A DNA stretch of 32,144 nucleotides from an uncultured Thermomicrobiaceae bacterium. GTDB lineage: Bacteria > Chloroflexota > Chloroflexia > Thermomicrobiales > Thermomicrobiaceae. The notes under the pieces are model-generated. The model saw nothing but the letters and a program-made list of their open reading frames with translations, was not told the origin of the DNA and did no database searches. A program made the position numbers and the translations under genes. Shown here in pieces: positions 6,614 to 14,272 of this stretch (the first letter of the stretch is position 1; each line of letters begins with the position of its first letter). The stretch covers positions 1 to 32,144 of the forward strand of contig CALKCJ010000022.1 of assembly GCA_938082375.1 (NCBI GenBank). Reading direction: 5' to 3'.

Positions 6614-8995
6614 CTACTCCTTCAGGAAGACCACCGTCACACCCTCGCCACCCTCACCGAGCCCGGCCAGCTCGAACCGGTCAACCAAGGGATGGCCACG
6701 CAGCGTCTCATGCACGACCGAGCGCAGGGTTCCGGTGCCCTTGCCGTGGACGATCCGTACCCACGGGAGCCCAGCTCTGGCCGCGTCATCGAGGTAGCGC
6801 TCCAGGCGCTGGATTGCGTCGGCAGCGCGTAGGCCCCGGAGATGCAGCTCCGGCTCGACGCGCGCTGGCGGCGCCGCTATCGTCACCGAGTGGCTGAATC
6901 GCGGCTCGGGAGCCCCGGCCACCTTGCGCAGCACGCGCAACGGCTGGCGTACCCGGAAGGCGCCGACCTGGATCTCAGCCTCGTCGTCGCCGTCGTGCAG
7001 CGCTACCAGTTCTCCCCGCAGCCCGAGCGAGGGCACCTCGACCTGATCGCCCACCCGCAGGTGCTCCGGCTGGCTCGCCGGCCGGCGTCGCCGGGCCGCA
7101 GCCCGCGCACTCCGCCGTGCGGCCTCCAGCGCCCGCGTTGCCTCCTCGATGGTGGCTGGCTGGGGGCGCTCCTCGCGCGCGGCCTGGCGACGGAGATACC
7201 GGAGCAGCTCGCGAGCCTCGGCGAGCTCGAGTTCGAGCTCGGCCAGTGCCTCCTCACGCGCCCGGCTCCGCTCCATTTCCGCCTCGCGCAACAGCTCTTC
7301 AGCCCGGCAGCGGAGAGCCTCAGCTTCAGCCCTGGTTCGCTGCGCCTCCTCGAACTGCTTCTCGGCCGTCTCCCGGCGTCGCCGGACCTCGGCCAGTAGT
7401 CCTTCGATGCGCTCCGCTGCCGGGTCGAGGTACTGCCGGGCCTCGTCGATCAGCGGCTCGTCCAGGCCGAGGCGTTGCGCGATAACCAGCGCGTTCGACT
7501 GCCCCGGCACGCCGGTGACGAGCCGGTAGGTCGGCGTCAGCGTCCTCAGGTCGAACTCGACGCTTGCGTTCTCCAGGCCCGGCGTGGTGTAGGCAAACGC
7601 CTTCAGTTCGGGATAGTGTGTGGTCACCACGCCCAGGACGCCGAGCTCGAGGAGACGAGAGAGGATGGCGCGGGCCAGCGCCGCACCCTCCTGGGGATCG
7701 GTGCCGGCCGCCAGCTCGTCGAGCAGCACGAGGCTGTCGACGTCGGCGTTGCGCAGCGTGGCCACGATCCGGGTCAGGTGCGAGGAGAACGTCGACAGGC
7801 TCTGCTCGATGCTCTGCTCGTCGCCGATATCGGCGAAGATGGCCGGGAAGACGCTCAGGCCTGAGCCCTCGGCGGCCGGGATGAACAGCCCGCTCTGAGC
7901 CATGAGCGCCAGCAGGCCCACAGTCTTGAGCGCCACCGTCTTGCCGCCGGTGTTCGGCCCAGTAATCACCAGGATGCGGTAGGACTCCCCGAGCGAGATG
8001 TCGATCGGCACGACCGTCGCCGGGTCTAGCAGCGGGTGCCGGGCCTGGCGCAAGCGCACTCGGTGGCACGGGTGACCGCCTTCTGCGGTCGGACCGTGCA
8101 CGGTGATGATTTCGGGCTCCACCGCCCGCTGGTCGAACGCCAGGCGGGCCTTGGCCAGCGCCAAGTCGACCGCCGCGGCAGCGGCCAGCGCCTGAGAAAG
8201 CTCGTCGGCCGCCGCCGCGATGTCGTCGGTCAGCACGCGAAGGATCCGCTCGATCTCGTGTTCCTCGGCGCGTTGCAGCTCGCGCCAACGGTTATTGAGC
8301 TCGACGACCTCCAACGGCTCGACGAAAAGCGTCTGCCCGCTAGCCGAGACGTCGTGGGTCACGCCAGCGACGAGGCTGCGGCGATCCGCACGGACCGGGA
8401 TCACATAGCGCCCCTCGCGCATGGTGATGATCGGATCCTGGATCGCCTGGGCGACACCGCTACTCCCAAGCAGCCGGCGTAGCCGATCGAGTAAGCGGTC
8501 GTGGGCTTGCTTCAGCTCGCGCCGGATCTCCGCGAGTCGATCCGACGCAGTGTCGAGGATCTCGCCGCGCGGCCCGACCGTGCGCAGCAGGTCTGCCTCT
8601 AACCGGCTGAAGTGCGGGATGGCAAGAATAAACTCGGCCAGCCGCGGGAAACGCTCGGCCCAGGCGGGGAGAGACAGGAAGCTGCGCGCGAGGGCCCGTA
8701 CAGCTTGCACCGTATCCAGCGTTTCGCGCAGCTCGGCCGGGCCGAGGAGAGAGCCGTGCGTCGCCCGCTCGAGGATCGGTCGGAGATCGCGCATCCCGCC
8801 AACGCTGAAGCGCGGATGCTCGGTCAGCAGCGCTACCGCCTCGCGCGTCACAGCGAGGAGGTAAGCCACCTGCTCAGGATCGCCAGTCGGGCCAAGTTCG
8901 TAGGCACGTTCGGCCGCCAGCGAGAACTGGCACCGCTGGGCCAGAAGCTGGCGCACGCGGTCGAACTCGAGGATACGCAGGAGATCGCTCGCCAC
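6614..8995 (-). CDS. mutS2: MutS2 (endonuclease MutS2 / ribosome-rescue ATPase)
   Basis: MutS2 is a MutS-family ATPase without the mismatch-recognition domain. Family members suppress recombination or split collided ribosomes. The protein has about 793 residues with the chosen start. Walker A is GPNTGGKT (346-353), Walker B LVLLDELAAGTDP, then a long Arg/Glu/Ala-rich coiled coil, a KOW-like segment (VGDQVEVPSLGLRGELVAL), and a C-terminal Smr domain (about 715-793) with LHLRG and HGKGTG. An ATG six codons upstream (9013) has no ribosome binding site. The GTG at 8995 has GGAGAAGG 8 nt upstream and puts the start exactly where B. subtilis MutS2 begins relative to the LEF motif, so I prefer it. 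The cvpA-mutS2 order is also seen in Firmicutes. Confidence 0.95.
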   Translation of the reverse strand: MASDLLRILEFDRVRQLLAQRCQFSLAAERAYELGPTGDPEQVAYLLAVTREAVALLTEHPRFSVGGMRDLRPILERATHGSLLGPAELRETLDTVQAVRALARSFLSLPAWAERFPRLAEFILAIPHFSRLEADLLRTVGPRGEILDTASDRLAEIRRELKQAHDRLLDRLRRLLGSSGVAQAIQDPIITMREGRYVIPVRADRRSLVAGVTHDVSASGQTLFVEPLEVVELNNRWRELQRAEEHEIERILRVLTDDIAAAADELSQALAAAAAVDLALAKARLAFDQRAVEPEIITVHGPTAEGGHPCHRVRLRQARHPLLDPATVVPIDISLGESYRILVITGPNTGGKTVALKTVGLLALMAQSGLFIPAAEGSGLSVFPAIFADIGDEQSIEQSLSTFSSHLTRIVATLRNADVDSLVLLDELAAGTDPQEGAALARAILSRLLELGVLGVVTTHYPELKAFAYTTPGLENASVEFDLRTLTPTYRLVTGVPGQSNALVIAQRLGLDEPLIDEARQYLDPAAERIEGLLAEVRRRRETAEKQFEEAQRTRAEAEALRCRAEELLREAEMERSRAREEALAELELELAEARELLRYLRRQAAREERPQPATIEEATRALEAARRSARAAARRRRPASQPEHLRVGDQVEVPSLGLRGELVALHDGDDEAEIQVGAFRVRQPLRVLRKVAGAPEPRFSHSVTIAAPPARVEPELHLRGLRAADAIQRLERYLDDAARAGLPWVRIVHGKGTGTLRSVVHETLRGHPLVDRFELAGLGEGGEGVTVVFLKE

Positions 8996-9143
8996 AGTGA
9001 ACGCCTTCTCCATCGCTCAGTCACACCATATCGTCACAGTCTGGGTCGCGTGATCGAGCGCCGCTCGCCCCGAGAAGCAAGCGTATCGCTAGTCAGCGCG
9101 AGCTGCACGCTGGTGGTGCTTCGGGGTCGCATCTGACCGGGGG

Positions 9144-9704
9144 CTAAGTGGTCGGCCGGAGGATCGAGGGCGGATCACCAGGCAGCCATTCCACCATGTA
9201 CTGGTAGAGCGTGGGCGCCAACCGAAGCGCTGCCGGAGCGAGCAGCGACTCGTCGAGCGCGCGGTTCAGCCGAAGCCCCACCTGATCGCGCGGCAGGTGG
9301 CGAACGGTACCGTTGGCCACCTGTACGACCGTGGTGGTCAGACTCGCCGCGAAGACGAACGCCAGGAGCGACAGGAGCAAGATACCCAGCGCACCGGTAC
9401 GGAGGGCAGTCAGCCGGCGTGTCGGAATCGGCGAGACCTGGAACGAGCGGAGCATCATCAGTACCGCTGCCGCGGCTAGCAGTGCCCCGGTCACGACGAA
9501 ACCCATCAGCTCGGACGCCCACTCCGACATCGAAGGCACAAGCGAGCGTAAGGCACTGGCCAATGGCACAGTGAAGAGCGCCGCGCCGACCAACGCGACG
9601 ACGAGGGAGACCAAGCCGACAAGCGTTCGGGCAATGCCGCCCAGAAACGCGAGCGTATAGGCCGCAAGGAAAACTGAGATGATAAGGGTATCTACTATCG
9701 GCAC
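9144..9704 (-). CDS. CvpA-family membrane protein
   Basis: The 186-residue protein has four hydrophobic segments (about residues 5-25, 30-55, 65-85 and 105-130) followed by a soluble C-terminal part with LNRALDESLLAP, matching the CvpA (colicin V production) family, whose exact function is unclear. The start is GTG at 9704, preceded by GGTGAGGG. It lies upstream of mutS2 on the same strand with about 148 bp between them, the order known from Bacillus. It is divergent from lexA. The palindromic LexA box at 9767-9780 lies in the shared upstream region and might also affect this gene. Confidence 0.8.
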   Translation of the reverse strand: MPIVDTLIISVFLAAYTLAFLGGIARTLVGLVSLVVALVGAALFTVPLASALRSLVPSMSEWASELMGFVVTGALLAAAAVLMMLRSFQVSPIPTRRLTALRTGALGILLLSLLAFVFAASLTTTVVQVANGTVRHLPRDQVGLRLNRALDESLLAPAALRLAPTLYQYMVEWLPGDPPSILRPTT

Positions 9705-9760
9705 CGGCCGCCCTCACCCGTTCCGCGACCAATCCGTCGCCGATCCACGATTACCGCCCC

Positions 9761-9790
9761 TTGACACGAACATCTGTTCGCTCGTATAGT
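9761..9790 (+). promoter_or_regulatory. lexA promoter (TTGACA-18-TATAGT)
   Basis: A perfect consensus -35 TTGACA (9761-9766) is followed by an 18-nt spacer and the -10 TATAGT (9785-9790). This is among the strongest promoters in the window. The LexA operator fills most of the spacer. Confidence 0.85.
9767..9780 (+). promoter_or_regulatory. LexA operator (SOS box)
   Basis: CGAACATCTGTTCG is a perfect CGAAC-N4-GTTCG palindrome, the LexA box form used in Bacillus and actinobacteria and unlike the E. coli CTGT-N8-ACAG. It directly abuts the -35 and lies inside the spacer, so bound repressor would block RNA polymerase. This indicates lexA autoregulation. Confidence 0.88.
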
Positions 9791-9833
9791 AGACGTGACG
9801 TACCGCTCCGTCCGCGGAGGAATGAGGGAAGCG

Positions 9834-10475
9834 ATGACCCGGGCACTCAGCCAGCGGCAACGCGCTATTCTCGAATACATCGAACGTTTTCTCGACGAGA
9901 ACGGCTATCCGCCGACGATCAGAGAAATCCAGCACGATTTGCGGATCTCCTCGACCAGTGTCGTCGATTATAACCTTAACGTCCTCGAACAGCGCAACCT
10001 GATCCGGCGCAACCGAAACATCTCGCGCGGCATCGAACTCGTCGGGCGACGCAGTGCCGAGCGGCGGGTGGTTCGGATCCCGGTGGTGGGACAGATCGCA
10101 GCCGGCCAACCGCTGCCTGTGCTCGAAGAGGCCGACCCGTCCAACATCGACGACCATATCGAGCTCAGCGACGACCTGGTCGGTAAACAGCCGGATGGCC
10201 TCTTCGCGCTCCGGGTCAAAGGGTTCTCGATGGTCGATGCGCTGATCAGCGACGGCGACATCGTCGTGCTGCGCCGCCAGCAGACGGCAGAGAATGGTGA
10301 GACAGTCGCGGTCTGGCTCCGCCGGGAGCAGGAGACGACGCTCAAGCGCTTCTACCACGAGGGCGACCGGGTCCGGCTGCAGCCCGCCAACGCGATGATG
10401 GATCCGATCTACACCACACCCGACAACGTCGAGATCCAGGGCAAGCTGGTAACCGTCCTGCGCGCTGTTTCGTAG
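9834..10475 (+). CDS. lexA: SOS repressor LexA
   Basis: LexA represses DNA-damage genes and cleaves itself when RecA filaments form. The 213-residue protein has an N-terminal winged helix-turn-helix (1-65, with LSQRQRAILEYI and TIREIQ) and a C-terminal peptidase domain. The cleavage site is Ala90-Gly91 in GQIAAGQPLP, the nucleophile Ser132 lies in GFSMVDALI, and the general base is Lys171 in TLKRF. The Ser motif departs from the usual GDSM-x-(D/E)-AGI. Upstream in-frame starts exist (GTG 9795, ATG 9822). I chose ATG 9834 because GGAGG and GAGGGAAG precede it and it gives the usual short N-terminus. Expression is probably autoregulated through the box at 9767. Confidence 0.96.
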   Translation: MTRALSQRQRAILEYIERFLDENGYPPTIREIQHDLRISSTSVVDYNLNVLEQRNLIRRNRNISRGIELVGRRSAERRVVRIPVVGQIAAGQPLPVLEEADPSNIDDHIELSDDLVGKQPDGLFALRVKGFSMVDALISDGDIVVLRRQQTAENGETVAVWLRREQETTLKRFYHEGDRVRLQPANAMMDPIYTTPDNVEIQGKLVTVLRAVS

Positions 10476-10513
10476 TCTCGTTGTGGTGCTGCGGAGTCCC
10501 TGGCCCGCAGTTC

Positions 10514-10543
10514 GGCCCGTTTGGAGACGTCGCCGGACGGGCC
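10514..10543 (+). terminator. Inverted repeat downstream of lexA
   Basis: GGCCCGT (10514-10520) and ACGGGCC (10537-10543) form a 7-bp stem around a 16-nt loop, about 40 nt after the lexA stop. A smaller repeat, CTGCGG/CCGCAG (10489-10510), lies just before it. Neither has a T-run, so termination is possible but unproven. Confidence 0.3.
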
Positions 10544-10644
10544 TCGGCCGATGGTCGCTCTCGCCTCCGCATTGCGTCGCGGCCGCGGCAGAGGCTCCGT
10601 CGTTATCGAGGTAAGACTTCAGTCCACACTTAAGCCACACACGC

Positions 10645-10673
10645 TTGACCCCCGGGCAAGATTTCCCTAGTAT
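10645..10673 (+). promoter_or_regulatory. Promoter for the DUF4013-like gene
   Basis: TTGACC (10645-10650), a 17-nt spacer and TAGTAT (10668-10673) form a good sigma70-type promoter. It leaves a leader of about 55 nt before the GTG at 10735. The remaining 170 bases between lexA and this promoter hold the inverted repeats listed separately and nothing else I can identify. Confidence 0.65.
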
Positions 10674-10734
10674 CTGAGGCGGTGATATCCGTACGGACAC
10701 TCCGCGGCGCGGGCGGGCGAAGGGATGGGCGGTT

Positions 10735-11412
10735 GTGGACATCGGCCGTGCGATCACCTACGTGTTTCAAGATCCCCAGTGGCTCAAGAAGGTGCTGATC
10801 GGCGGGCTGCTCATTTTCATCCCGATCATCGGTTGGCTGATCATCGGTGGTTACTGGCTGCGCGTCATCCGCCAGGTCGCTCAGGGCAACGACGTGCCGC
10901 TGCCGGAGTGGAACGACTTCGGGGGCGACCTGGTGCGCGGTTTCAAGGGGTTCGTCGTCTACGTGGTTTGGGCGTTGCCAGTCATCGTGCTGGCTGTCTG
11001 CACCGGCGCGCTCGGCGCGGTCGGCGAGAGCACGGGCTCCGATGCTGCGGCCGCCACCGCGGCGATCCTGGCCATAGCTGGCAACTGCCTGTCGTTTCTC
11101 CTCTCGCTGGTCATCGCCTTCTTCCAGCCGCTGTTTTACAGTCGCCTGGCAGTCTCCGAGCAGATCGCTGATGGGCTCGCCTTCGGAGCGATCTTCAGCG
11201 AGGTACCGGGCCGGTTCGTCGATTTGCTCGTTGTCCTGCTCGTAGCCTTCGTCATCAGCCTGGCTGCGGTCTTCGGCCTGCTCCTCTGTCTGGTCGGTGT
11301 GGTGTTCACGAATTTCCTCGCTGTCGTCATGACCTGCCACCTCTACGGGCAGGTGCGCCGGCGCATCATGGGCACCCAGGCCGAGCCGCTCGCGCCGTCG
11401 CCGGCCTTCTAG
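10735..11412 (+). CDS. DUF4013-like integral membrane protein
   Basis: The 225-residue hydrophobic protein resembles the DUF4013 family. It starts with an amphipathic segment (DIGRAITYVFQDPQWLKKVL), then has about five membrane segments (roughly residues 20-42, 72-97, 105-135, 157-180 and 180-200) and a short basic C-terminus. The family has no proven role. Proteins of this type have a GYWLRVIRQVAQGNDVPLPE-like segment after the first hairpin, as here. The start is GTG at 10735 with an AGGGATGG-like sequence upstream. It appears monocistronic with its own promoter. An interrupted GC-rich hairpin at about 11467-11489 could end its transcript. Confidence 0.75.
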   Translation: MDIGRAITYVFQDPQWLKKVLIGGLLIFIPIIGWLIIGGYWLRVIRQVAQGNDVPLPEWNDFGGDLVRGFKGFVVYVVWALPVIVLAVCTGALGAVGESTGSDAAAATAAILAIAGNCLSFLLSLVIAFFQPLFYSRLAVSEQIADGLAFGAIFSEVPGRFVDLLVVLLVAFVISLAAVFGLLLCLVGVVFTNFLAVVMTCHLYGQVRRRIMGTQAEPLAPSPAF

Positions 11413-11539
11413 AGCAAAAGACCAGGCAGGCGTCCGTGACCGCTACCGCAGCGGCGTGTTTGCGTCGCCGTTAAGGGGGCCTCCCCGGCTGCACGGTGGC
11501 TGGCCAAGTGGGCTGATCTTTTGATTCGACTGAAGAAAG

Positions 11540-11569
11540 TTGCTATGACTTGACGCAATGACGTATAAT
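11540..11569 (+). promoter_or_regulatory. Promoter for the dnaJ-like gene
   Basis: TTGCTA (11540-11545), an 18-nt spacer and a perfect TATAAT (11564-11569). I see no CIRCE or HAIR element, so heat-shock control by HrcA or HspR is not indicated by the sequence. Confidence 0.65.
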
Positions 11570-11615
11570 CGGCTTCGAGGTCGATCACCATCTCGTGCTG
11601 CAGGCCGGGTGAGCT

Positions 11616-12662
11616 ATGGAGTTCAAGGACTACTACAAGATTCTCGGCGTGCCGCGCGACGCCGACGAGAAGACTATCAAGGCGGCCTACCGGCGCCTGG
11701 CGCGCAAGTACCACCCGGACGTCAACAAGGGGGACCCGAAGGCCGAGGAGAAGTTCAAGGAGATCAACGAGGCCTACGAAGTCCTCAAAGACCCGGAGAA
11801 GCGTGCCAGGTACGACCAGTTTGGCGCCGATTGGGAGCGCTACCAGCAGGCGGCAGGCGCGCGAGCCGAGACGACCGACGTCTTCGAGTGGCTGTTCGGC
11901 AGCCGGCCGGGTGCCGAGACGCGCTACGAGCGTCGCGAGCGGGCCGGCCAGGGGTTCTCTGACTTCTTCGACCTCCTGTTCGGCGAATTTGGCGAGACGT
12001 TCGGCCGTACCAGCACCCGCGAGCGGCGGCAAGCACGCCAGCGCCCGCAGCGCGGCCAGGACTACGAGCACCCAATCGAGGTCTCGCTGCGCGAGGCCTA
12101 CCACGGCGCCACGCGGCGACTGGACGTCAAGGTCGACGAGCGGTGCCCTACCTGTGGCGGGAGCGGGCTGAACGGGCGTGGTATCTGCTCCACCTGCCAG
12201 GGTACTGGCTTCGTCAGCCGGACGAAGACGCTCGAGGTCACGATTCCGGCCGGCGTGCGCGATGGCTCCCGCATCCGGATCGCCGGCCAGGGAGGGCCAG
12301 GCATCGGCGGAGGCCCGCCGGGTGACCTGTACTTAAGAGTGGCCCTGCGGCCTGACCCGCGCTTCGAACTGGACGGTGACAACCTGCGTACCGAGGTAGA
12401 GGTGCCGCTTTATACGGCGATCCTCGGCGGCGAGGTCGTCGTGCCGACGCTGGACCGGCCGGTCGTCCTGCGCATCCCGCCGGGCACGCAGAACGGCAAG
12501 GTCTTCCGCCTGCGCGGCAAGGGCATGCCATCGCTGAAGGGCGACCTGCACGGCGACCTGCTCGCGCGGGTCAGGGTGGTACTCCCCACCGACCTCACCC
12601 CGGAGGAGCGGCAGCTCTTTGAGCGCCTGCGCGAGCTGCGCCAAGCGAAAGCACACGCCTAA
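11616..12662 (+). CDS. DnaJ/CbpA-type co-chaperone with a half zinc finger
   Basis: J-domain proteins stimulate the DnaK ATPase and present unfolded clients. The 348-residue protein has a J domain (1-70) with HPD at 33-35, a Phe/Gly-bearing linker with RQAR/RQRP basic patches, then the two beta-barrel client-binding domains and a C-terminal part (about 140-335). Canonical DnaJ has four CxxCxGxG motifs making two zinc sites. Here only two occur: Cys177/180 and Cys191/194, 14 residues apart, as between motifs 3 and 4 of E. coli DnaJ, followed by the same KTLxVxIPAGV stretch. It is thus intermediate between DnaJ (four motifs) and CbpA (none). The ATG at 11616 has GGGTGAG upstream. No dnaK or grpE is adjacent. 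Confidence 0.9.
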   Translation: MEFKDYYKILGVPRDADEKTIKAAYRRLARKYHPDVNKGDPKAEEKFKEINEAYEVLKDPEKRARYDQFGADWERYQQAAGARAETTDVFEWLFGSRPGAETRYERRERAGQGFSDFFDLLFGEFGETFGRTSTRERRQARQRPQRGQDYEHPIEVSLREAYHGATRRLDVKVDERCPTCGGSGLNGRGICSTCQGTGFVSRTKTLEVTIPAGVRDGSRIRIAGQGGPGIGGGPPGDLYLRVALRPDPRFELDGDNLRTEVEVPLYTAILGGEVVVPTLDRPVVLRIPPGTQNGKVFRLRGKGMPSLKGDLHGDLLARVRVVLPTDLTPEERQLFERLRELRQAKAHA

Positions 12663-12709
12663 ACACACGGCACCGATCCGGGCCATCGCCGCACGGCCGA
12701 GCACCCCAA

Positions 12710-12748
12710 CACGCCCCCACGGCGTGCTATAGTTCTGCGGGCCCGCAG
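12710..12748 (+). promoter_or_regulatory. purA control region: -10 flanked by two inverted repeats
   Basis: TATAGT (12728-12733) looks like a -10 element, but no clear -35 is present. CACGCC-CCCAC-GGCGTG (12710-12726) precedes it, and a perfect 14-bp palindrome CTGCGGGCCCGCAG (12735-12748) covers the expected start of transcription. The palindrome could be an operator or a leader hairpin. The first repeat could alternatively end the dnaJ-like transcript. Confidence 0.4.
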
Positions 12749-12792
12749 GACAACCGAGCGTCCGCGGGGACGGAGACGAAAAGGGGACGACC

Positions 12793-14088
12793 ATGCCCGT
12801 CACGATTGTCGTCGGTGGCCAGTGGGGCGACGAAGCGAAGGGGAAGATCACTGACGCCCTGGCGGCACAGGCGCACATGGTGGTACGCCCCAACGGCTCT
12901 AGCAACGCTGGCCACACCGTCGTCACCGATCAGGGCGTGTTCAGGTTCCATCTCATCCCCTCGGGCATCCTCTACCCGCACTGCACGTGCGTGATCGGGG
13001 CTGGCGTCGCCGTCTCGCCACCAGAGCTGCTCCGGGAGATCGAGGAGCTGGAGGCGCGCAAGCTCCCCCTGGGCCGCCTCGTGCTGAGCGACCGCGCCCA
13101 CGTCGTGATGCCCTACCATCCGCTCCTCGACCGTTACGAAGAGGAACGGCGCGGCCCGGCTGGCATCGGCACCACCCGCCGAGGCAACGGGCCGGCCTTC
13201 ACCGACAAAGTCGCACGGCGCGGCATCCGGGTAGCTGATCTCCTCGAAGGCGCGGAGCGTGAGCTGCGTGCCAAGCTCGAGGTGATCCTCCCGGAGAAGA
13301 ACGTGCTTTTGACCCAACTGTACGGTGCCCCGTCCCTCGACTTGGAGCAGATCCTGGAGCAAGCGCTCCAATGGGGCGAGCGCCTGTCTCCCTACGTTGT
13401 CGCCGCTGAGGAGCTGGTGCAGGACGCCCTGCGGCAGGGTCAACACGTGCTCGTCGAGGCCGCCCAAGGGTGCATGCTCGATCTCGACTACGGCACCTAT
13501 CCATTCGTGACCTCCTCTCCCCCCACCGCCGCCGGGGCCTGCCAGGGTGCAGGTATCGGCCCCACCCAGGTCGATCGCGTCATCGGCGTCTTCAAGGCGT
13601 ACACCACGCGTGTCGGCGCCGGCCCGTTCCCGACCGAACTCGACGAGGCGACCGGCCAGCTCCTACGGGAGCGTGGCCAGGAGTTCGGAACCACCACCGG
13701 GCGTCCGCGGCGTACCGGATGGTTCGACGCTGTCGCGGCCCGCTACGCCGTGCGGCTCAACGGGATGACCGAAATCGCACTCACAAAGCTGGATGTACTC
13801 GATCCACTGGCCAAGATCCCTGTCTGCGTCGGCTACCGGGTCGACGGCTGCGAGGTCGCTTCCCCACCGGCTCGACTCGACCTGCTGGCGCGCGCACAAC
13901 CGGTCTATGAAGTCCTCGACGGCTGGCAGCGCGACACCTCGCAGGTCACCAGCTTCGAGGAGCTCCCGGTGGCGGCGAAGCGCTACATCGAGCATCTGGA
14001 AGAGCTCGCTGGCGCGCCGATCACGATGGTTGGCGTCGGCCCCACACGGCGGCAGATCCTCTGGCGAACGGCTGGCGCCCTCGCCTGA
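12793..14088 (+). CDS. purA: Adenylosuccinate synthetase with unusual N-terminal loops
   Basis: PurA joins aspartate to IMP using GTP, the first committed step to AMP. The 431-residue length is normal. The catalytic Asp13 (GDEAKGK, 12-18) and His41 (NAGHT, 38-42) are present, as are GTTRRGNGPA, the GTYPFVTSS segment and the GPTR nucleotide-binding C-terminus. Two normally near-invariant stretches differ: the P-loop Gly15 is Ala, and the IMP loop (33-37) reads PNGSS where E. coli has YQGGH. Asp13 is retained, so it is not the phage PurZ type. The ATG at 12793 is preceded by AAAAGGGGACGACC, with a good ribosome binding site. It appears monocistronic. Confidence 0.95.
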   Translation: MPVTIVVGGQWGDEAKGKITDALAAQAHMVVRPNGSSNAGHTVVTDQGVFRFHLIPSGILYPHCTCVIGAGVAVSPPELLREIEELEARKLPLGRLVLSDRAHVVMPYHPLLDRYEEERRGPAGIGTTRRGNGPAFTDKVARRGIRVADLLEGAERELRAKLEVILPEKNVLLTQLYGAPSLDLEQILEQALQWGERLSPYVVAAEELVQDALRQGQHVLVEAAQGCMLDLDYGTYPFVTSSPPTAAGACQGAGIGPTQVDRVIGVFKAYTTRVGAGPFPTELDEATGQLLRERGQEFGTTTGRPRRTGWFDAVAARYAVRLNGMTEIALTKLDVLDPLAKIPVCVGYRVDGCEVASPPARLDLLARAQPVYEVLDGWQRDTSQVTSFEELPVAAKRYIEHLEELAGAPITMVGVGPTRRQILWRTAGALA

Positions 14089-14152
14089 GCCCCACCGGGA
14101 CCCTCCGTGGCACGGCACAGCCGCTGGAAAGCCACGACGCAGCCTCTGGCCC

Positions 14153-14177
14153 GAGCACGGCCAGCGCACGCGTGCTC
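14153..14177 (+). terminator. Hairpin between purA and fabZ
   Basis: GAGCACG (14153-14159) and CGTGCTC (14171-14177) form a 7-bp perfect stem with an 11-nt loop, 64 nt after the purA stop. There is no T-run. The same stem sequence recurs after the FAD-protein gene at 30538. It could be a Rho-assisted 3' end. Confidence 0.3.
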
Positions 14178-14189
14178 GCACGCTCGGTC

Positions 14190-14218
14190 TGGACACCGAA
14201 GCGCGTGCACCGTAAGCT
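14190..14218 (+). promoter_or_regulatory. Possible promoter of the fabZ-glycosyltransferase operon
   Basis: TGGACA (14190-14195), a 17-nt spacer and TAAGCT (14213-14218). The -35 is close to consensus and the -10 is weak. It is well placed, about 50 nt before the fabZ start. Confidence 0.4.
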
Positions 14219-14272
14219 CGGGGCCGGCACATGCCAGCGACGAGGATGCAGCCGAGACTACGGGAGTCAACG

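Noticed and set aside
7326-8288. 320-codon frame on the minus strand within mutS2
   Set aside because: It is a shifted frame of mutS2 on the same strand with Arg/Pro/Gly-rich nonsense composition.
11550-11569. TTGACG followed by TATAAT before the dnaJ-like gene
   Set aside because: The spacing is only 8 nt, too short for sigma70. TTGCTA with an 18-nt spacer is the better -35 partner for the same -10.
11413-11615. Possible CIRCE or HAIR heat-shock operator upstream of the J-protein gene
   Set aside because: No TTAGCACTC-N9-GAGTGCTAA or CTTGAGT-N7-ACTCAAG pattern, even allowing a few mismatches.
12793-14088. PurZ-type enzyme (2-aminoadenine pathway) because of the odd PurA loops
   Set aside because: PurZ replaces the catalytic Asp13. 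Here Asp13 is present, and there is no phage context or DatZ/MazZ partner.
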